This document shows, in pieces, positions 36,154-45,666 of a DNA stretch of 64,000 nucleotides. A program made the translations under genes and the position numbers. The notes below the pieces were generated by a model. That model searched no databases. It saw only the letters and a program-made list of their open reading frames with translations, and was not told the DNA's origin. Source of the stretch: Streptomyces sp. ACA25 (GTDB lineage Bacteria > Actinomycetota > Actinomycetes > Streptomycetales > Streptomycetaceae); the NCBI RefSeq assembly GCF_028200735.1, contig NZ_JAQKPV010000005.1, positions 1 through 64,000 of the forward strand, read 5' to 3'. The stretch's first letter is position 1, and each line of letters begins with the position of its first letter.

Positions 36154-38001
36154 GTGGCAAGAACGTCTGACCGGTCGTTCCTGAAGCGCTCGGCCGTCGC
36201 CACGGTCGCCTGCGGCGTCGCCTTGTCGATGGCCCTGGCCGACGGCGCTCGCGCCCAGGACGAGGGCGACAAGCACACCCTGATCGTCGGCACCTACGGG
36301 CTCGACAACATCCCGCACATGAACCCGCTGGATTCCGGCTGGCTCATCCAGGGCGAGTTCAACAACCTCATGTACGACCCGCTGATCCGCTGGAGCCAGG
36401 ACGACTACAGCCCTTCGCCCGCACTCGCGGAATCCTGGGAGCCCTCGGACGACGAACTGACCTGGACCTACCGCATCGACCCGGACGCCACCTGGTCGGA
36501 CGGCGAGCCCGTCACCGCGCACGACGCGAAGTTCACCTTCGACCTGCTCCGGGACAACACCACCTTCAACAGCCGCCACGGCGACCTGGTCGACAACTTC
36601 ACCTCGGTGGAGGCCACCGACGACCGGACCCTGGTCATCGAGGTGGAGGAACCGAGCGCCATGATGGCCCACCTCAAAGGGGTGGCCGTCATGATCATGC
36701 CGGAACACATCTGGGGCGAGCTGGAGAACCCCGAGGACTACATGGGCGAACCCGGCCAGCCGACCTCCGGAGCCTTCCGGCTCGCCGAGTACCGGGAAGG
36801 CGAACGGGTCGTCCTGACCGCCAACGAGGACTACTGGGCCGGCCCGGTCGCCTACGACGAACTCGTCATGCAGAACTACGAGACCCCCGAGGCCATGGTC
36901 CAGGCGCTGCAGACCGGTGAGGTGGACCTCATCGGCGGGCTGAACCCTCAGCAGTACGAGGCGCTCGAAGCGGTGGACAACATCACGACCAGCACCGGAC
37001 CGGGCCGCCGCCTGCAGTCCCTCGGCTTCAACACCGGGGCCCGGAGCAAGGACGGCGAAGAGTTCGGGAACGGCCACCCGGCGCTGCAGGACCCCGCGGT
37101 CCGCCGCGCCATCCACCACGTGGTCGACAAGGAACGCCTGGTCGAGGTCGCCATGGGCGGACACGGCGTGCCGGGCGTCAGCTACGTCCCGCCGATCTTC
37201 GGTGACTTCGCCTGGGAGCCGGGCGCGGACCAGGTCGAGGTGAGCGCCGAGACCGGGAACCAGCTCCTGGACGACGCCGGATACCAGGAGCGGAACGCCG
37301 ACGGCGTCCGCATCGACCCGGAGAGCGGCCGGCCACTGGAATTCCGGCTCTTCTACCACTCGGACCGGCCCACCTACGCCATCATCCAGGACTTCCTGGT
37401 CGACTGGGTGGAGGAACTGGGCATCAGCCTGGAGCCGGTCGCCATGGACACCACCCCGCTCAACGAGGAGCAGGAAGCCGGCAACTACGACATCGCCTTC
37501 GGCACCTGGAGCGCCGGCCCCGACCCGGGCTCCACCCTCGTCTACCACACCTGTGACCGCCTGCCGGACGAGCCCGAGGCCACCGACCTGACCTTCTCGT
37601 TCTACTGCAACGAGGACTACGACGAGATGTACCGGGCGCAGGACCGGGAGAGCGACCTGGAAGCCCGGGCGGAGATCGTGCGGGACATGCAGAAGCTCCT
37701 CTACGAGGAGGTCCCGGCCATCCAGATGTACTACGAGAACCAGCTGGAGGCCTACAACTCGGATGACTGGACCGGCTTCGGCACCCAGCCCACCGACGAC
37801 GGAATGATCCGCGAGCAGCAAGGGGCCTTCGGCTACGAGAGCGCCACCCCGGCCGGGCTCGAGAACGGCGGCGGCGAGGCCGCGGGCGACACCGGCTCCG
37901 GAGCCGCCCCCTGGGCGCTCGGCGCCGCGCTGCTGGTGCTGCTCGCAGGAGGCGGCTACCTGCTGATGCAGCGCCGCAAGACTGCCGACAAGCGGGAGTA
38001 A
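36154..38001 (+). CDS. Peptide ABC transporter substrate-binding protein with C-terminal membrane anchor
   Basis: A family 5 extracellular solute-binding protein (Dpp/Opp type) of 615 residues. It has a Sec-type signal ending ADGARAQ at about residue 35 with no lipobox, the mature start TLIVGTYGLDNIPHMNPLD, and SBP_bac_5 signatures (YDPLIRWSQDDYSPSPALAE, VDKERLVEVAM). Unlike most Gram-positive binding proteins it ends in a hydrophobic helix and basic tail (APWALGAALLVLLAGGGYLL then MQRRKTADKRE), so it is anchored at its C-terminus. GTG 36154 follows GGGGAG. Four transporter genes follow in one operon. Confidence 0.9.
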   Translation: MARTSDRSFLKRSAVATVACGVALSMALADGARAQDEGDKHTLIVGTYGLDNIPHMNPLDSGWLIQGEFNNLMYDPLIRWSQDDYSPSPALAESWEPSDDELTWTYRIDPDATWSDGEPVTAHDAKFTFDLLRDNTTFNSRHGDLVDNFTSVEATDDRTLVIEVEEPSAMMAHLKGVAVMIMPEHIWGELENPEDYMGEPGQPTSGAFRLAEYREGERVVLTANEDYWAGPVAYDELVMQNYETPEAMVQALQTGEVDLIGGLNPQQYEALEAVDNITTSTGPGRRLQSLGFNTGARSKDGEEFGNGHPALQDPAVRRAIHHVVDKERLVEVAMGGHGVPGVSYVPPIFGDFAWEPGADQVEVSAETGNQLLDDAGYQERNADGVRIDPESGRPLEFRLFYHSDRPTYAIIQDFLVDWVEELGISLEPVAMDTTPLNEEQEAGNYDIAFGTWSAGPDPGSTLVYHTCDRLPDEPEATDLTFSFYCNEDYDEMYRAQDRESDLEARAEIVRDMQKLLYEEVPAIQMYYENQLEAYNSDDWTGFGTQPTDDGMIREQQGAFGYESATPAGLENGGGEAAGDTGSGAAPWALGAALLVLLAGGGYLLMQRRKTADKRE

Positions 38002-38016
38002 GGAACACACGGGCAG

Positions 38017-39099
38017 ATGGGCATCCACCCCACCGCCCAGGTGCCTGCGTCACCCTCCGGTGGCGCAGGCACCCCCGGCGGCGACACACACCCGCACGAG
38101 ACACCACACCCCGGCTCGGGCGGAGATTTCTGGCGCTTCCTGGCCGTGAAGGCATCCGGAGCCGCGGTCTCCCTGGTCCTGGTGCTCTTCAGCGCCTTCT
38201 TCATCTTCCGCGTCATCGGCGGCGACCCCGTGAAGGCGATCGGCGGGGACACCGGGCTGACCCCCGGACAACGCGCGGAGATCGAGGAACGCCTCGGCCT
38301 CAACGAACCCCTCGGCGTGCAGTTCTGGGAATACGTCACCGGAGTGGTGACCCTCGACTGGGGCACCTCCTACGTCAACAACCAGGAGGTCACCACCCTG
38401 CTGTGGGCGCGGCTCCCCAACACGTTGCTGCTCACCATCACAGCACTGCTGCTCGCCGCGGGCTTCGGCATGTGGATCGGGGCCCGGGCGGGCTGGAAAC
38501 AGGGCAGCCGCTTCGAGAAATCCCAGGTCGGGATCTCCCTCGCCCTCTGGTCGGCGCCCACCTTCTGGCTGGGCATGATCGTCATCATCGTGTTCTCCGT
38601 GAAACTCGGGCTGTTTCCGGTGAACGGGATGCGCTCCGCCCGGGGAGTCGGCGACGACCTCTGGTCGCAGACCGTCGACATCGCGCACCACCTGGTGCTG
38701 CCGGCCGTCACCATGGCCGCGGTGATCTACGCGCAGTTCGTGCTGATCATGCGGTCCTCGATCCTGGAGGAACGCGGCAACGACTACCTGACCGTGGCCA
38801 AGGCCAAGGGCCTGCGGGACGACGCGGTGCGCCGCCGGCACGCCGTCCCCAACGCCCTGCTGCCCACCGTCACCCTGGTGGCCGTCCAGGTCGGCACCGT
38901 CTTCAACGGCGCACTGCTGACCGAGACGATCTTCAGCTGGCCCGGCCTCGGCCTGCTCTTCTACCAGGCGATCAGGGTCCCGGACATCCCGCTGCTGCAA
39001 CTGCTGTTCATCTTCTTCGCCGGCACCACCATTCTCGCGAACATGCTGGCCGACATCCTGTACCGCTTCCTCGATCCGAGAGTGCGCAGTTCCGCATGA
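38017..39099 (+). CDS. Peptide ABC transporter permease (DppB-like)
   Basis: The 360-residue protein is the first permease of the importer. It has a hydrophilic Pro/Gly/His N-terminal extension of about 40 residues, then six membrane helices and the DppB domain. The family's extracellular loop is visible (VIGGDPVKAIGGDTGLTPGQ and RLGLNEPLGVQFWEYV), as is the EAA-type loop contacting the ATPases (DYLTVAKAKGL, followed by HAVPNALLPTVTLV). ATG 38017 is 15 bp after the binding-protein gene; its stop overlaps the next gene (ATGA). Confidence 0.92.
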   Translation: MGIHPTAQVPASPSGGAGTPGGDTHPHETPHPGSGGDFWRFLAVKASGAAVSLVLVLFSAFFIFRVIGGDPVKAIGGDTGLTPGQRAEIEERLGLNEPLGVQFWEYVTGVVTLDWGTSYVNNQEVTTLLWARLPNTLLLTITALLLAAGFGMWIGARAGWKQGSRFEKSQVGISLALWSAPTFWLGMIVIIVFSVKLGLFPVNGMRSARGVGDDLWSQTVDIAHHLVLPAVTMAAVIYAQFVLIMRSSILEERGNDYLTVAKAKGLRDDAVRRRHAVPNALLPTVTLVAVQVGTVFNGALLTETIFSWPGLGLLFYQAIRVPDIPLLQLLFIFFAGTTILANMLADILYRFLDPRVRSSA

Positions 39100-40109
39100 G
39101 CACCCACGACACGCGCGACACGCCGGAAAGCCCCGACCCACCGGACGGGCCGGGCGCGGCGGCCACCCCGGACCCGCCAGGCGGCTCCGGGGCGCGCCGG
39201 CAGGCGCCTGCGGCACTCGGCTCGGCCCGCGCCATCACCTGGACCCGCCGACGGGCCGCACTCGCGGACTTCTGGCGGCTGTACCGCAAGCAGCGCGCCG
39301 GGCTGGCCGGCCTCGGCATCCTGCTGATCATCACCGCCGCCACACTGCTCGCCCCCTGGTACACCGACGAATCCGAACTGCGTGCCGTCAACGCCCCGGG
39401 CGAACGGCTGGAACCCCCCAGCACCGCGTTCTGGTTCGGCACCGACGAGATCGGCCGGTCGATCCTGCTGCAAGTCATCTGGGGAGCCCGGGTGTCGCTG
39501 CAGATCGGCATCGTCGCGGCCGTCCTCGCCGTCGGCCTCGGCACCCTCGTCGGCATGCTCGCCGCCCACTTCGCGGGCTGGGTCTCCTGGGTGCTGATGC
39601 GACTGACCGACTGGTTCATCGTGCTGCCCAGCCTCGTCCTGGCCATCGCCCTGGTCGTCGCCCTCGGAGCGAGCCGGACCACCATCATCATCGCCATCGC
39701 CCTGACCTCCTGGGCGAGCACCGCGCGACTGGTACGCGCCCAGACCATGTCGATCGAAGGGCGCCCCTACCTCGAACGGGCCAGAGCCCTGGGCGCCGGG
39801 CACTGGCACCAGATGTCCCGCCACGTCCTGCCGAACCTGATGCCGCTCATCCTGGCCAGCGCCACCCTCCAGGTCGCCGGCGCGATCCTCTCCGAAGCAT
39901 CCCTGTCCTTCCTGGGCCTCGGCGACCCCAGCCAGGTCTCCTGGGGAAACATCCTGGAACGCGCCTTCCACGCCGGAGCCATCAGCTACGGCGCCTGGTG
40001 GTACATGCTGCCACCGGGCCTCGCCATCCTCGTGGTCGTGCTCGCCTTCACCCTGTGCGGCCGGGCCATGGAATCCGTCCTCAACCCGCGGCTGCGCGGC
40101 AGCGCCTGA
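39096..40109 (+). CDS. Peptide ABC transporter permease (DppC-like)
   Basis: The second permease, 337 residues. After a Pro/Asp-rich N-terminal tail of about 45 residues it has the OppC N-terminal helix (RKQRAGLAGLGILLIITAA), FWFGTDEIGRSILLQVIWGA, five further helices, and the EAA loop YLERARALGAGHWHQMSRHV. ATG 39096 overlaps the previous stop. An ATPase gene starts 13 bp after its end. The pair forms the membrane channel. Confidence 0.92.
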   Translation: MSTHDTRDTPESPDPPDGPGAAATPDPPGGSGARRQAPAALGSARAITWTRRRAALADFWRLYRKQRAGLAGLGILLIITAATLLAPWYTDESELRAVNAPGERLEPPSTAFWFGTDEIGRSILLQVIWGARVSLQIGIVAAVLAVGLGTLVGMLAAHFAGWVSWVLMRLTDWFIVLPSLVLAIALVVALGASRTTIIIAIALTSWASTARLVRAQTMSIEGRPYLERARALGAGHWHQMSRHVLPNLMPLILASATLQVAGAILSEASLSFLGLGDPSQVSWGNILERAFHAGAISYGAWWYMLPPGLAILVVVLAFTLCGRAMESVLNPRLRGSA

Positions 40110-40122
40110 TGGGAGGCCCCTG

Positions 40123-41199
40123 ATGCCGGTACTGGAGATCGACGACCTGCGGATCACGTACCGCGGCTCACGCGGCGACATCCCCGCCGTCCGCGGCATC
40201 TCGCTGGCCCTGGAACCGGGGGACACTCTCGGCCTGGCGGGGGAGTCCGGCTGCGGAAAGTCCACGGTCGCCGCGGCCGTGCTCCGCCTGCTGCCGCCGG
40301 GAACCGAGGTGACCGGCCGCATCATGCTGCACGGCGCGGACGTTCTGACCATGTCCTGGGGTGAACTGCGCGCGGTCCGCTGGGCCGGTGCGTCCATTGT
40401 CTTCCAGGGCGCCATGCACTCCCTCAACCCCGTGCACCGCATCGCCCGGCAGGTCGCCGAACCCCTCGTGCTGCACGAGCGGATGTCCTGGAACGCCGCC
40501 GAGGCACGCGCCGTCCAGCTGCTCCACCAGGTCGGCCTGCCCGCCTGGCGGGCCCGCAGCTACCCGCACGAACTGTCCGGCGGACAGCGGCAGCGAGTGA
40601 TGATCGCGATGGCACTCGCCTGCTCACCCCGGCTGATCATCGCCGACGAGGCCACCACCGCCCTGGACGTCATGATCCAGGCGCAGGTGCTGCGCCTGGT
40701 GAAGGACCTGGTCGCGAAGCGCGACATCGCCCTGGTGATGATCAGCCACGACCTGTCGGTGCTGGCGGACACCTGCGAGCGCCTGGCCGTCATGTACGCC
40801 GGGAAGCTGGTCGAACACGGACCCGCCCACGAGGTGTTCGCCGCCGCACGGCACCCCTACGCCCGGGCACTGTCGGCCGCCTTCCCGACCGTGGGCGACC
40901 CCGCCGAGCGGCGCAACCCCTCCGGCCTCGCCGGCGACCCGCCGGACCCGGCCGCCCTGCCCGCTGGCTGCTCGTTCCATCCGCGCTGCCCGGTGGTGAT
41001 GGACGAGTGCCGCTCCGCCACGGTGGGGTTGCGACCAGCCCGCCCCGACTGGCACGCCGCCTGCCTGCACGTCCCCGACCCGGGTCAGGGCCCGTCTGCC
41101 GGGGCCGTCGGCGGGGACGGTGACGTTGCCGACGCTGACGCCGCGCACGGGCCGGCCGACCCCTCCCATCCGTCCGTGCTCACCAAGGGGGACGCATGA
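40123..41199 (+). CDS. Peptide ABC transporter ATPase (DppD-like)
   Basis: The first ATPase, 358 residues, with Walker A GESGCGKS, Q-loop region FQGAMHSLNPVHR, signature LSGGQRQRVMIAMAL, Walker B LIIADEATTALD and the H-loop MISHDLSVL. The C-terminal oligopeptide-transporter motif with conserved cysteines (GCSFHPRCPVVMDEC) is of the type that can bind an iron-sulfur cluster in DppD/OppD proteins. A 40-residue Ala/Asp-rich tail follows. Its stop overlaps the next ATPase gene (ATGA). Confidence 0.93.
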   Translation: MPVLEIDDLRITYRGSRGDIPAVRGISLALEPGDTLGLAGESGCGKSTVAAAVLRLLPPGTEVTGRIMLHGADVLTMSWGELRAVRWAGASIVFQGAMHSLNPVHRIARQVAEPLVLHERMSWNAAEARAVQLLHQVGLPAWRARSYPHELSGGQRQRVMIAMALACSPRLIIADEATTALDVMIQAQVLRLVKDLVAKRDIALVMISHDLSVLADTCERLAVMYAGKLVEHGPAHEVFAAARHPYARALSAAFPTVGDPAERRNPSGLAGDPPDPAALPAGCSFHPRCPVVMDECRSATVGLRPARPDWHAACLHVPDPGQGPSAGAVGGDGDVADADAAHGPADPSHPSVLTKGDA

Positions 41200-42251
41200 C
41201 CGATGCCGCCGAGCCTGCCGATGCCGCCGGGCCTGCCAGTGCCGCCGGGCCTGCCGATGCCGCCGGGCCCGTCCTGAGCGGCCGGGACCTCACGGTCCGC
41301 TTCACCGCGCCCGGCGGCCGGACCGCCCGTGCCGTCGACGGGGTGAACATCGACCTGGCACCCGGCGAGATCCTCGCGCTGGCCGGGGAGTCGGGCTGCG
41401 GCAAGACCACCGTGGCCCGCACCCTCCTCGGACTGGAGAAGCCGACGGCCGGAACGGTCACCTTCCAGGGCCGGCCACTGCGCTACCGCACCAAGGACCT
41501 CAAGGCATACCGCCGAGAAGCGCAACTCGTTCTGCAGGACCCCACGGGCGCCCTCAACCCCCGCCACACCGTCTACGACGCGGTCGCCGAAGGCCTGCGC
41601 ATCCACGGGCTCCACGCCAACGAACGCGACCGGGTGGCGGACGCGCTGTCCCGGGCCGGGCTGCGCCCTCCGGAGAAGTTCTTCCTCACCTACCCGCACG
41701 AACTCTCCGGCGGGCAGCGCCAGAGGGTCGTCATCGCCGGCGCCCTGGTGCTGGACCCGACCCTCATCATCGCGGACGAACCCGTGGCATCCCTGGACGC
41801 CTCCGTGCGCGGGGAGATCCTGGCTCTTCTCCTGCGACTGCGCGACGAACTCGGCCTGGCCGCCGTGGTCGTCACCCATGACCTGGGGCTGGCCTGGAAC
41901 ATCGCGGACCGCATCGCGGTGATGTATCTCGGCCGCATCGTGGAGGTCGGCACGGTCGACGAGGTCCTGACGAACCCGCAGCACCCCTACACCCGTGCGC
42001 TGGTCTCCGTGCTGCCCGAAAGCCCGGTGGGTGAAGCCCAGGTCCTCCTCGGCGAACCGCCCGACGCGACCACCATCCCCGGAGGCTGCCGCTTCCACCC
42101 CCGCTGCCCGGCCTTGGCCCGCGGCGACGCCCACGCCGCGGGCGTCGCGGACGCCTGCCGCACCCAGCCCCTGCCAGTGCTCCGGCCAGGAACCGGTGTC
42201 GCCTGCCACCTCGTGGACGCCCGCACGAAGGCACCCGCCCCGGCCCGCTGA
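41196..42251 (+). CDS. Peptide ABC transporter ATPase (DppF-like)
   Basis: The second ATPase and last gene of the operon, 351 residues. Walker A is GESGCGKT, signature LSGGQRQRVVIAGAL, Walker B LIIADEPVASLD, H-loop VTHDLGLA, with the same C-terminal cysteine motif (GCRFHPRCPALARGDAH). The first 26 residues are a short Ala/Asp/Gly/Pro repeat (ADAAGPASAAGPADAAGP), encoded by near-identical 18-bp units. It converges on the lipoprotein gene with 84 bp between. Confidence 0.93.
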   Translation: MTDAAEPADAAGPASAAGPADAAGPVLSGRDLTVRFTAPGGRTARAVDGVNIDLAPGEILALAGESGCGKTTVARTLLGLEKPTAGTVTFQGRPLRYRTKDLKAYRREAQLVLQDPTGALNPRHTVYDAVAEGLRIHGLHANERDRVADALSRAGLRPPEKFFLTYPHELSGGQRQRVVIAGALVLDPTLIIADEPVASLDASVRGEILALLLRLRDELGLAAVVVTHDLGLAWNIADRIAVMYLGRIVEVGTVDEVLTNPQHPYTRALVSVLPESPVGEAQVLLGEPPDATTIPGGCRFHPRCPALARGDAHAAGVADACRTQPLPVLRPGTGVACHLVDARTKAPAPAR

Positions 42252-42335
42252 GCCTCTCGGTGGGCAGTGGCCCGGGTGTGGACCGGGGTTCAGGAGAAAA
42301 CCTCCCGGCCTGCGGGCTCCGGCTGGTTTCGCGCC

Positions 42336-42884
42336 TCAGGGCTCCTGGTGCTCCTCGCACGGGGCCCGGGCGACGGCCGCCTGCATGTAGGGCTGAATCA
42401 GTTCGGCCAGCACGCGCTCGGATTCCTCCGGGTCCTTGGGGTACTTGGCGTCGATGACGAGGGTGAAGTCCTTGAGTGTTCCGGGGACGGTGCAGGGCGT
42501 GGTGGCCATGGCCGACCCGGGCCAGACCCAGGCGTCGAATTCTCCTTCCACGCGGAGCCCGTCCGCCAGCGCGCCTCCCTCACCGACCCCCATCCCGGGA
42601 TACTGCTCCTCATACGTGCCCCCGTCGGCTTGGGACAGAATGACAATATCGCCGTCCACTCTGACGGAGCAGAACCCGATCAGGGTGTGAATCGAGCTTG
42701 TCTGCTCAACGCTTTTCCCTGGAGGGAAAAGAGGTGTGTACAGTTCTTGAGGTATTGCCTGATCGCACAGCGTGTCAGGGTATGTGTAATCGACTGACGA
42801 TGCGTGATTAGTGCAGCCGACCGCAAGGTTTGCGGCAAGTGAAACGACAAGGCAAGCGGTATGTCTCTTCTTTTCTCTGGGCAT
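42336..42884 (-). CDS. Lipoprotein of unknown function, end of a three-gene cassette
   Basis: The 182-residue product has a basic start (MPREKKRH), a hydrophobic signal and lipobox AVGC at about residue 24, followed by a small domain with four further cysteines (LCDQAIP, GFCSVRVDGDIV, PCTVPGTL, PCEEHQEP). I do not recognise the domain. It begins 3 bp after the stop of the large upstream gene, so it is co-transcribed with it. The DNA is noticeably less GC-rich than the window average and contains many A/T-ending codons, suggesting transfer. Confidence 0.78.
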   Translation of the reverse strand: MPREKKRHTACLVVSLAANLAVGCTNHASSVDYTYPDTLCDQAIPQELYTPLFPPGKSVEQTSSIHTLIGFCSVRVDGDIVILSQADGGTYEEQYPGMGVGEGGALADGLRVEGEFDAWVWPGSAMATTPCTVPGTLKDFTLVIDAKYPKDPEESERVLAELIQPYMQAAVARAPCEEHQEP

Positions 42885-42887
42885 TTA

Positions 42888-45119
42888 TCAGCGGTATCCT
42901 TCCAGGCGAGTAATTCCCTTATTGAATCCGCTGTGAGCGGCATTTCGTGCTGTGTCGCGCAAGTCGGCCTCAGTGTCTGCGTTTTCATTCGAAAGAGCAC
43001 GCTCGACTGCAGCAACGGCGTTAGCTTCCGTGGAGTCACGGCCGGACTCGTAGACGTCGTTCGCCGCCTTACTGGCGACGCCCTCCTGATCCTTCTTGAT
43101 CGAGTCAAAGAATGCAGAATTTAATTCATCGGTAATCTTTGCAACTGGTGTCCCGGCGAATGGAATATCTTTTGTTGCGTAGTCAGAAACCGCGTTCAAG
43201 CTTCGTTCAGACCATTTCTGGTAAGTGGCCACACTTGCGTCGGTGTTGAGATCATAGATTGCTGATGACCGAGCATGGGTGAGGATGCCTGCCATCTCTG
43301 CTCCGGGACTGATGGCGATGGTCACACGAGTGCTCGGAGGCACTGTTGACTCGGTTTCCCCGTTCAATGCGACGTCAACGGTAACTGCTGTGTAGGCCTG
43401 CTGTGAAGCGCTGATCGCAATATAAGCCTCTGGGGCTCTCCCTACCTGTTCGAGGAACAGTCCTACAGGGACGCCGCGCAAGTTTGCACTGTTTTCCGGC
43501 AGGGGCAGGGTCTCGGAGCCGGCAAGCGAAAACTGGAAGTCGCCCATGTACTCCGCTGTCATTCTGCCCAGCTGTGGCCGCATGAAGGCGTAGCGGCCGT
43601 CGTCGGAGATGAGCTGAGGGGTCGCGCTGAAAGTGCTGACCACCTCATGCATGACGCGGGCGCCGGCTGCTGAGGGAGGCGGGGCGTCCGGGGGCGGATC
43701 CTGGTCAGGTGGGCGCCCGATTGTCGCCGCCTCCAGAGCATCGGCCAGACCGCTGGCTTCCCAGCCGATTGCCAGCTTCCAGAAGTCAGGTGGCTGCCTG
43801 CTGTCCTCCTTCTCTCCCAGCACGTATTCGAGGTGGTCGTTGTTGGCGGGGTCAAGGATCAGGGCGGCTGCCGCCGGATTGTTGTGGGCGGCCAGACCGA
43901 GTACCTGATGCAGCAAGTCGTGCGTCACCGTCTCCCCGGCTTCATCCGTATCGAACTGATACCAGATATCCGGGTGTTTCTTCTCTGCGGAGATGACGCC
44001 GTCCGCCAGCTCGTAGAGGAAGTGCTCGCCGATCGGCGTTTCCGCGTGTTCCAGTAGATCGGTGAGCTCGTGGTAGCCGTGCCGACCCCAACGCGCCGGA
44101 CCGGATCCCTCCCAACGGCCCGGATTGTCGTGGCGCTCCAGGCCCAGTTCGTGCATTTCCTCCACCCACCCCGCGTACCTTCGGCCCTCCGGCGTTTCGG
44201 ACAGCCACCGTTGGTAGGCAGGGTTGTCCGGGGACACGGCTGTCAGGTGGTCGGGCGTCCGTAGCGCGGTGGCCATCGTGTTCGACAGCCCTCGCAGCAT
44301 GTCGTCATGCGAAGTGCCGGAGAGGAGCATGGCGGGCTGCCCGCTGAGCCGCTCGGACAGATCCAGCATTCCCCGCATTCCCAGTGCACTCATGACGTGG
44401 TCTGCGAAGGCAGGGTCGTCGTGGTGCTGGTTCATCAAGGACGCCATACGCGCAACGTCCTGGGGCAGCAGAGATGGGTTCTGCGCGAGTGCGATGAACT
44501 CTTCTGCGTCAGCTACAGCATGCTCGGCTCCTGTTGCTTCCCAGTTTCTGTAATGGGATTCCCTGAACTCGCCGGTGCCGTCCGCAACGATCTCCCGCAA
44601 TGCTCGTGCAGCCGTTGCGTCATCGTCCGTGGCGCTTTGCAGGATGCTTCCGAGCCGGGTAGCCATATCCCGCATCGCGGCCCGTGTTTCCTCCGGGATT
44701 GGATGCGAGAGACCCGGTGCGGCCTCCATGATCAGTCCCGTGACGGGGTTGATGTTGCGGTGATCGGCTGACCACACACGCCCCGTCGCGTCGATGTGCA
44801 ACCCGAGAGACGGGGCGGCCTCGACACACTCTCGAAGCGCGCGGCGGTGTGCGGTCAAGTGTGAAAGCAGGGCGCGCAACAAGCGGAGCGTCGCCTCTGC
44901 CTGGCTGTGCGCGTGGCGAAATTGCTCCGCTGTACGCCGTATGTACGGAACACTGGCTCGGGCGTTCTCCCCTTGCCATTCCCTGTCGCCTGACCTCACG
45001 TGCAGTTGGGAGCGGGCTTCCTCGGAGAGCCCTTCGAGGCGCGTCACCATGGCGGACCAATCGTCAACAGCAGCAGTCAGATGACTGAGGCGCAGGTGGT
45101 AGAGCTCCTCGAACATCAT
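42888..45119 (-). CDS. Large DUF6571-like protein with WXG-type N-terminus
   Basis: The 743-residue protein begins with a helical, WXG100-like region (MFEELYHLRLSHLTAAVDDW, then WQGENARASVPYIRRTAEQF, to about residue 110). The long middle (about 150-640) resembles the DUF6571 family as I remember it, with GMRGMLDLSERLSG, HDLLHQVLGLAAHNNPAAAA and LILDPANNDHLEYVLGEKED. The C-terminal 120 residues are helical and charged. No signal peptide is present. ATG 45119 forms an ATGA overlap with the upstream gene; ATG 45116 is also possible. WXG-type starts often mark proteins handled by type VII secretion; whether this is an effector or structural protein is unknown. GC drops strongly toward its 3' end. 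Confidence 0.7.
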   Translation of the reverse strand: MMFEELYHLRLSHLTAAVDDWSAMVTRLEGLSEEARSQLHVRSGDREWQGENARASVPYIRRTAEQFRHAHSQAEATLRLLRALLSHLTAHRRALRECVEAAPSLGLHIDATGRVWSADHRNINPVTGLIMEAAPGLSHPIPEETRAAMRDMATRLGSILQSATDDDATAARALREIVADGTGEFRESHYRNWEATGAEHAVADAEEFIALAQNPSLLPQDVARMASLMNQHHDDPAFADHVMSALGMRGMLDLSERLSGQPAMLLSGTSHDDMLRGLSNTMATALRTPDHLTAVSPDNPAYQRWLSETPEGRRYAGWVEEMHELGLERHDNPGRWEGSGPARWGRHGYHELTDLLEHAETPIGEHFLYELADGVISAEKKHPDIWYQFDTDEAGETVTHDLLHQVLGLAAHNNPAAAALILDPANNDHLEYVLGEKEDSRQPPDFWKLAIGWEASGLADALEAATIGRPPDQDPPPDAPPPSAAGARVMHEVVSTFSATPQLISDDGRYAFMRPQLGRMTAEYMGDFQFSLAGSETLPLPENSANLRGVPVGLFLEQVGRAPEAYIAISASQQAYTAVTVDVALNGETESTVPPSTRVTIAISPGAEMAGILTHARSSAIYDLNTDASVATYQKWSERSLNAVSDYATKDIPFAGTPVAKITDELNSAFFDSIKKDQEGVASKAANDVYESGRDSTEANAVAAVERALSNENADTEADLRDTARNAAHSGFNKGITRLEGYR

Positions 45120-45571
45120 TGCGGCGTGGACCCCCCAGCGCCTTCGTCCTCCAACCACCGGGACAGCGTCGACACGTAGGGGCTCGGAGCAGCCCTGTCG
45201 GGGTCCACTCCGGCCAACCCGGCAAGGGAAGACGTCCACACGTCCGACCGGCTGTCCTGGAACGCGGACACCCAGGCGTATTCGGTGGTCTCATGCGAAG
45301 TGACGGTCCCGCCCAGATGCGCGGAAATTCTGTCGCAGTCCGTGACCAGGTTCACCCGGGCGAGAGCCCAGTCACTCATGAGCTCAAGCAGCGCTGCGCC
45401 GGAGAGGGCGCCATCAGCGGCGAGGGTCTCAGCCGCGTCAGCGGTACTGACATCCGCCAGACTTCCGTGAGCGAGCATGCCGTTCCGTAAGGCGTAGGCA
45501 CTGTCAGCGAGTGACTCCAGATGAGAGCCCTGCACCGACAGGTCCGGATCTCCTTCTCCCGCTGCCCCCAT
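45116..45571 (-). CDS. Small helical protein upstream of the DUF6571-like gene
   Basis: The 151-residue protein appears mostly helical (GSHLESLADSAYALRNGMLA, AALLELMSDWALARVNLVTD) and resembles the ESX/WXG100-like partners often encoded before large WXG-type proteins, although no clear WXG motif is present. It ends SRWLEDEGAGGSTPQ. Its stop overlaps the next start, so the two are translationally coupled. The beginning of the frame (MGAAGEGDPDLSV) is plausible, but VQGSHLES is an alternative start. The function is unknown. Confidence 0.68.
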   Translation of the reverse strand: MGAAGEGDPDLSVQGSHLESLADSAYALRNGMLAHGSLADVSTADAAETLAADGALSGAALLELMSDWALARVNLVTDCDRISAHLGGTVTSHETTEYAWVSAFQDSRSDVWTSSLAGLAGVDPDRAAPSPYVSTLSRWLEDEGAGGSTPQ

Positions 45572-45666
45572 CGCGCAGACGCCCCCTGCTGCTCATCGTG
45601 CCAATTTCCTCACTCACGGTACCGTCCGCGCGGGCTGAGGTGCGCGGCCGTCAGGCCAATTCCGCC

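Noticed and set aside
42888..45119. Assigning the DUF6571-like protein as a toxin
   Set aside because: No nuclease, deaminase or other toxin motif is recognisable in the C-terminal 120 residues; the idea remains only a hypothesis.
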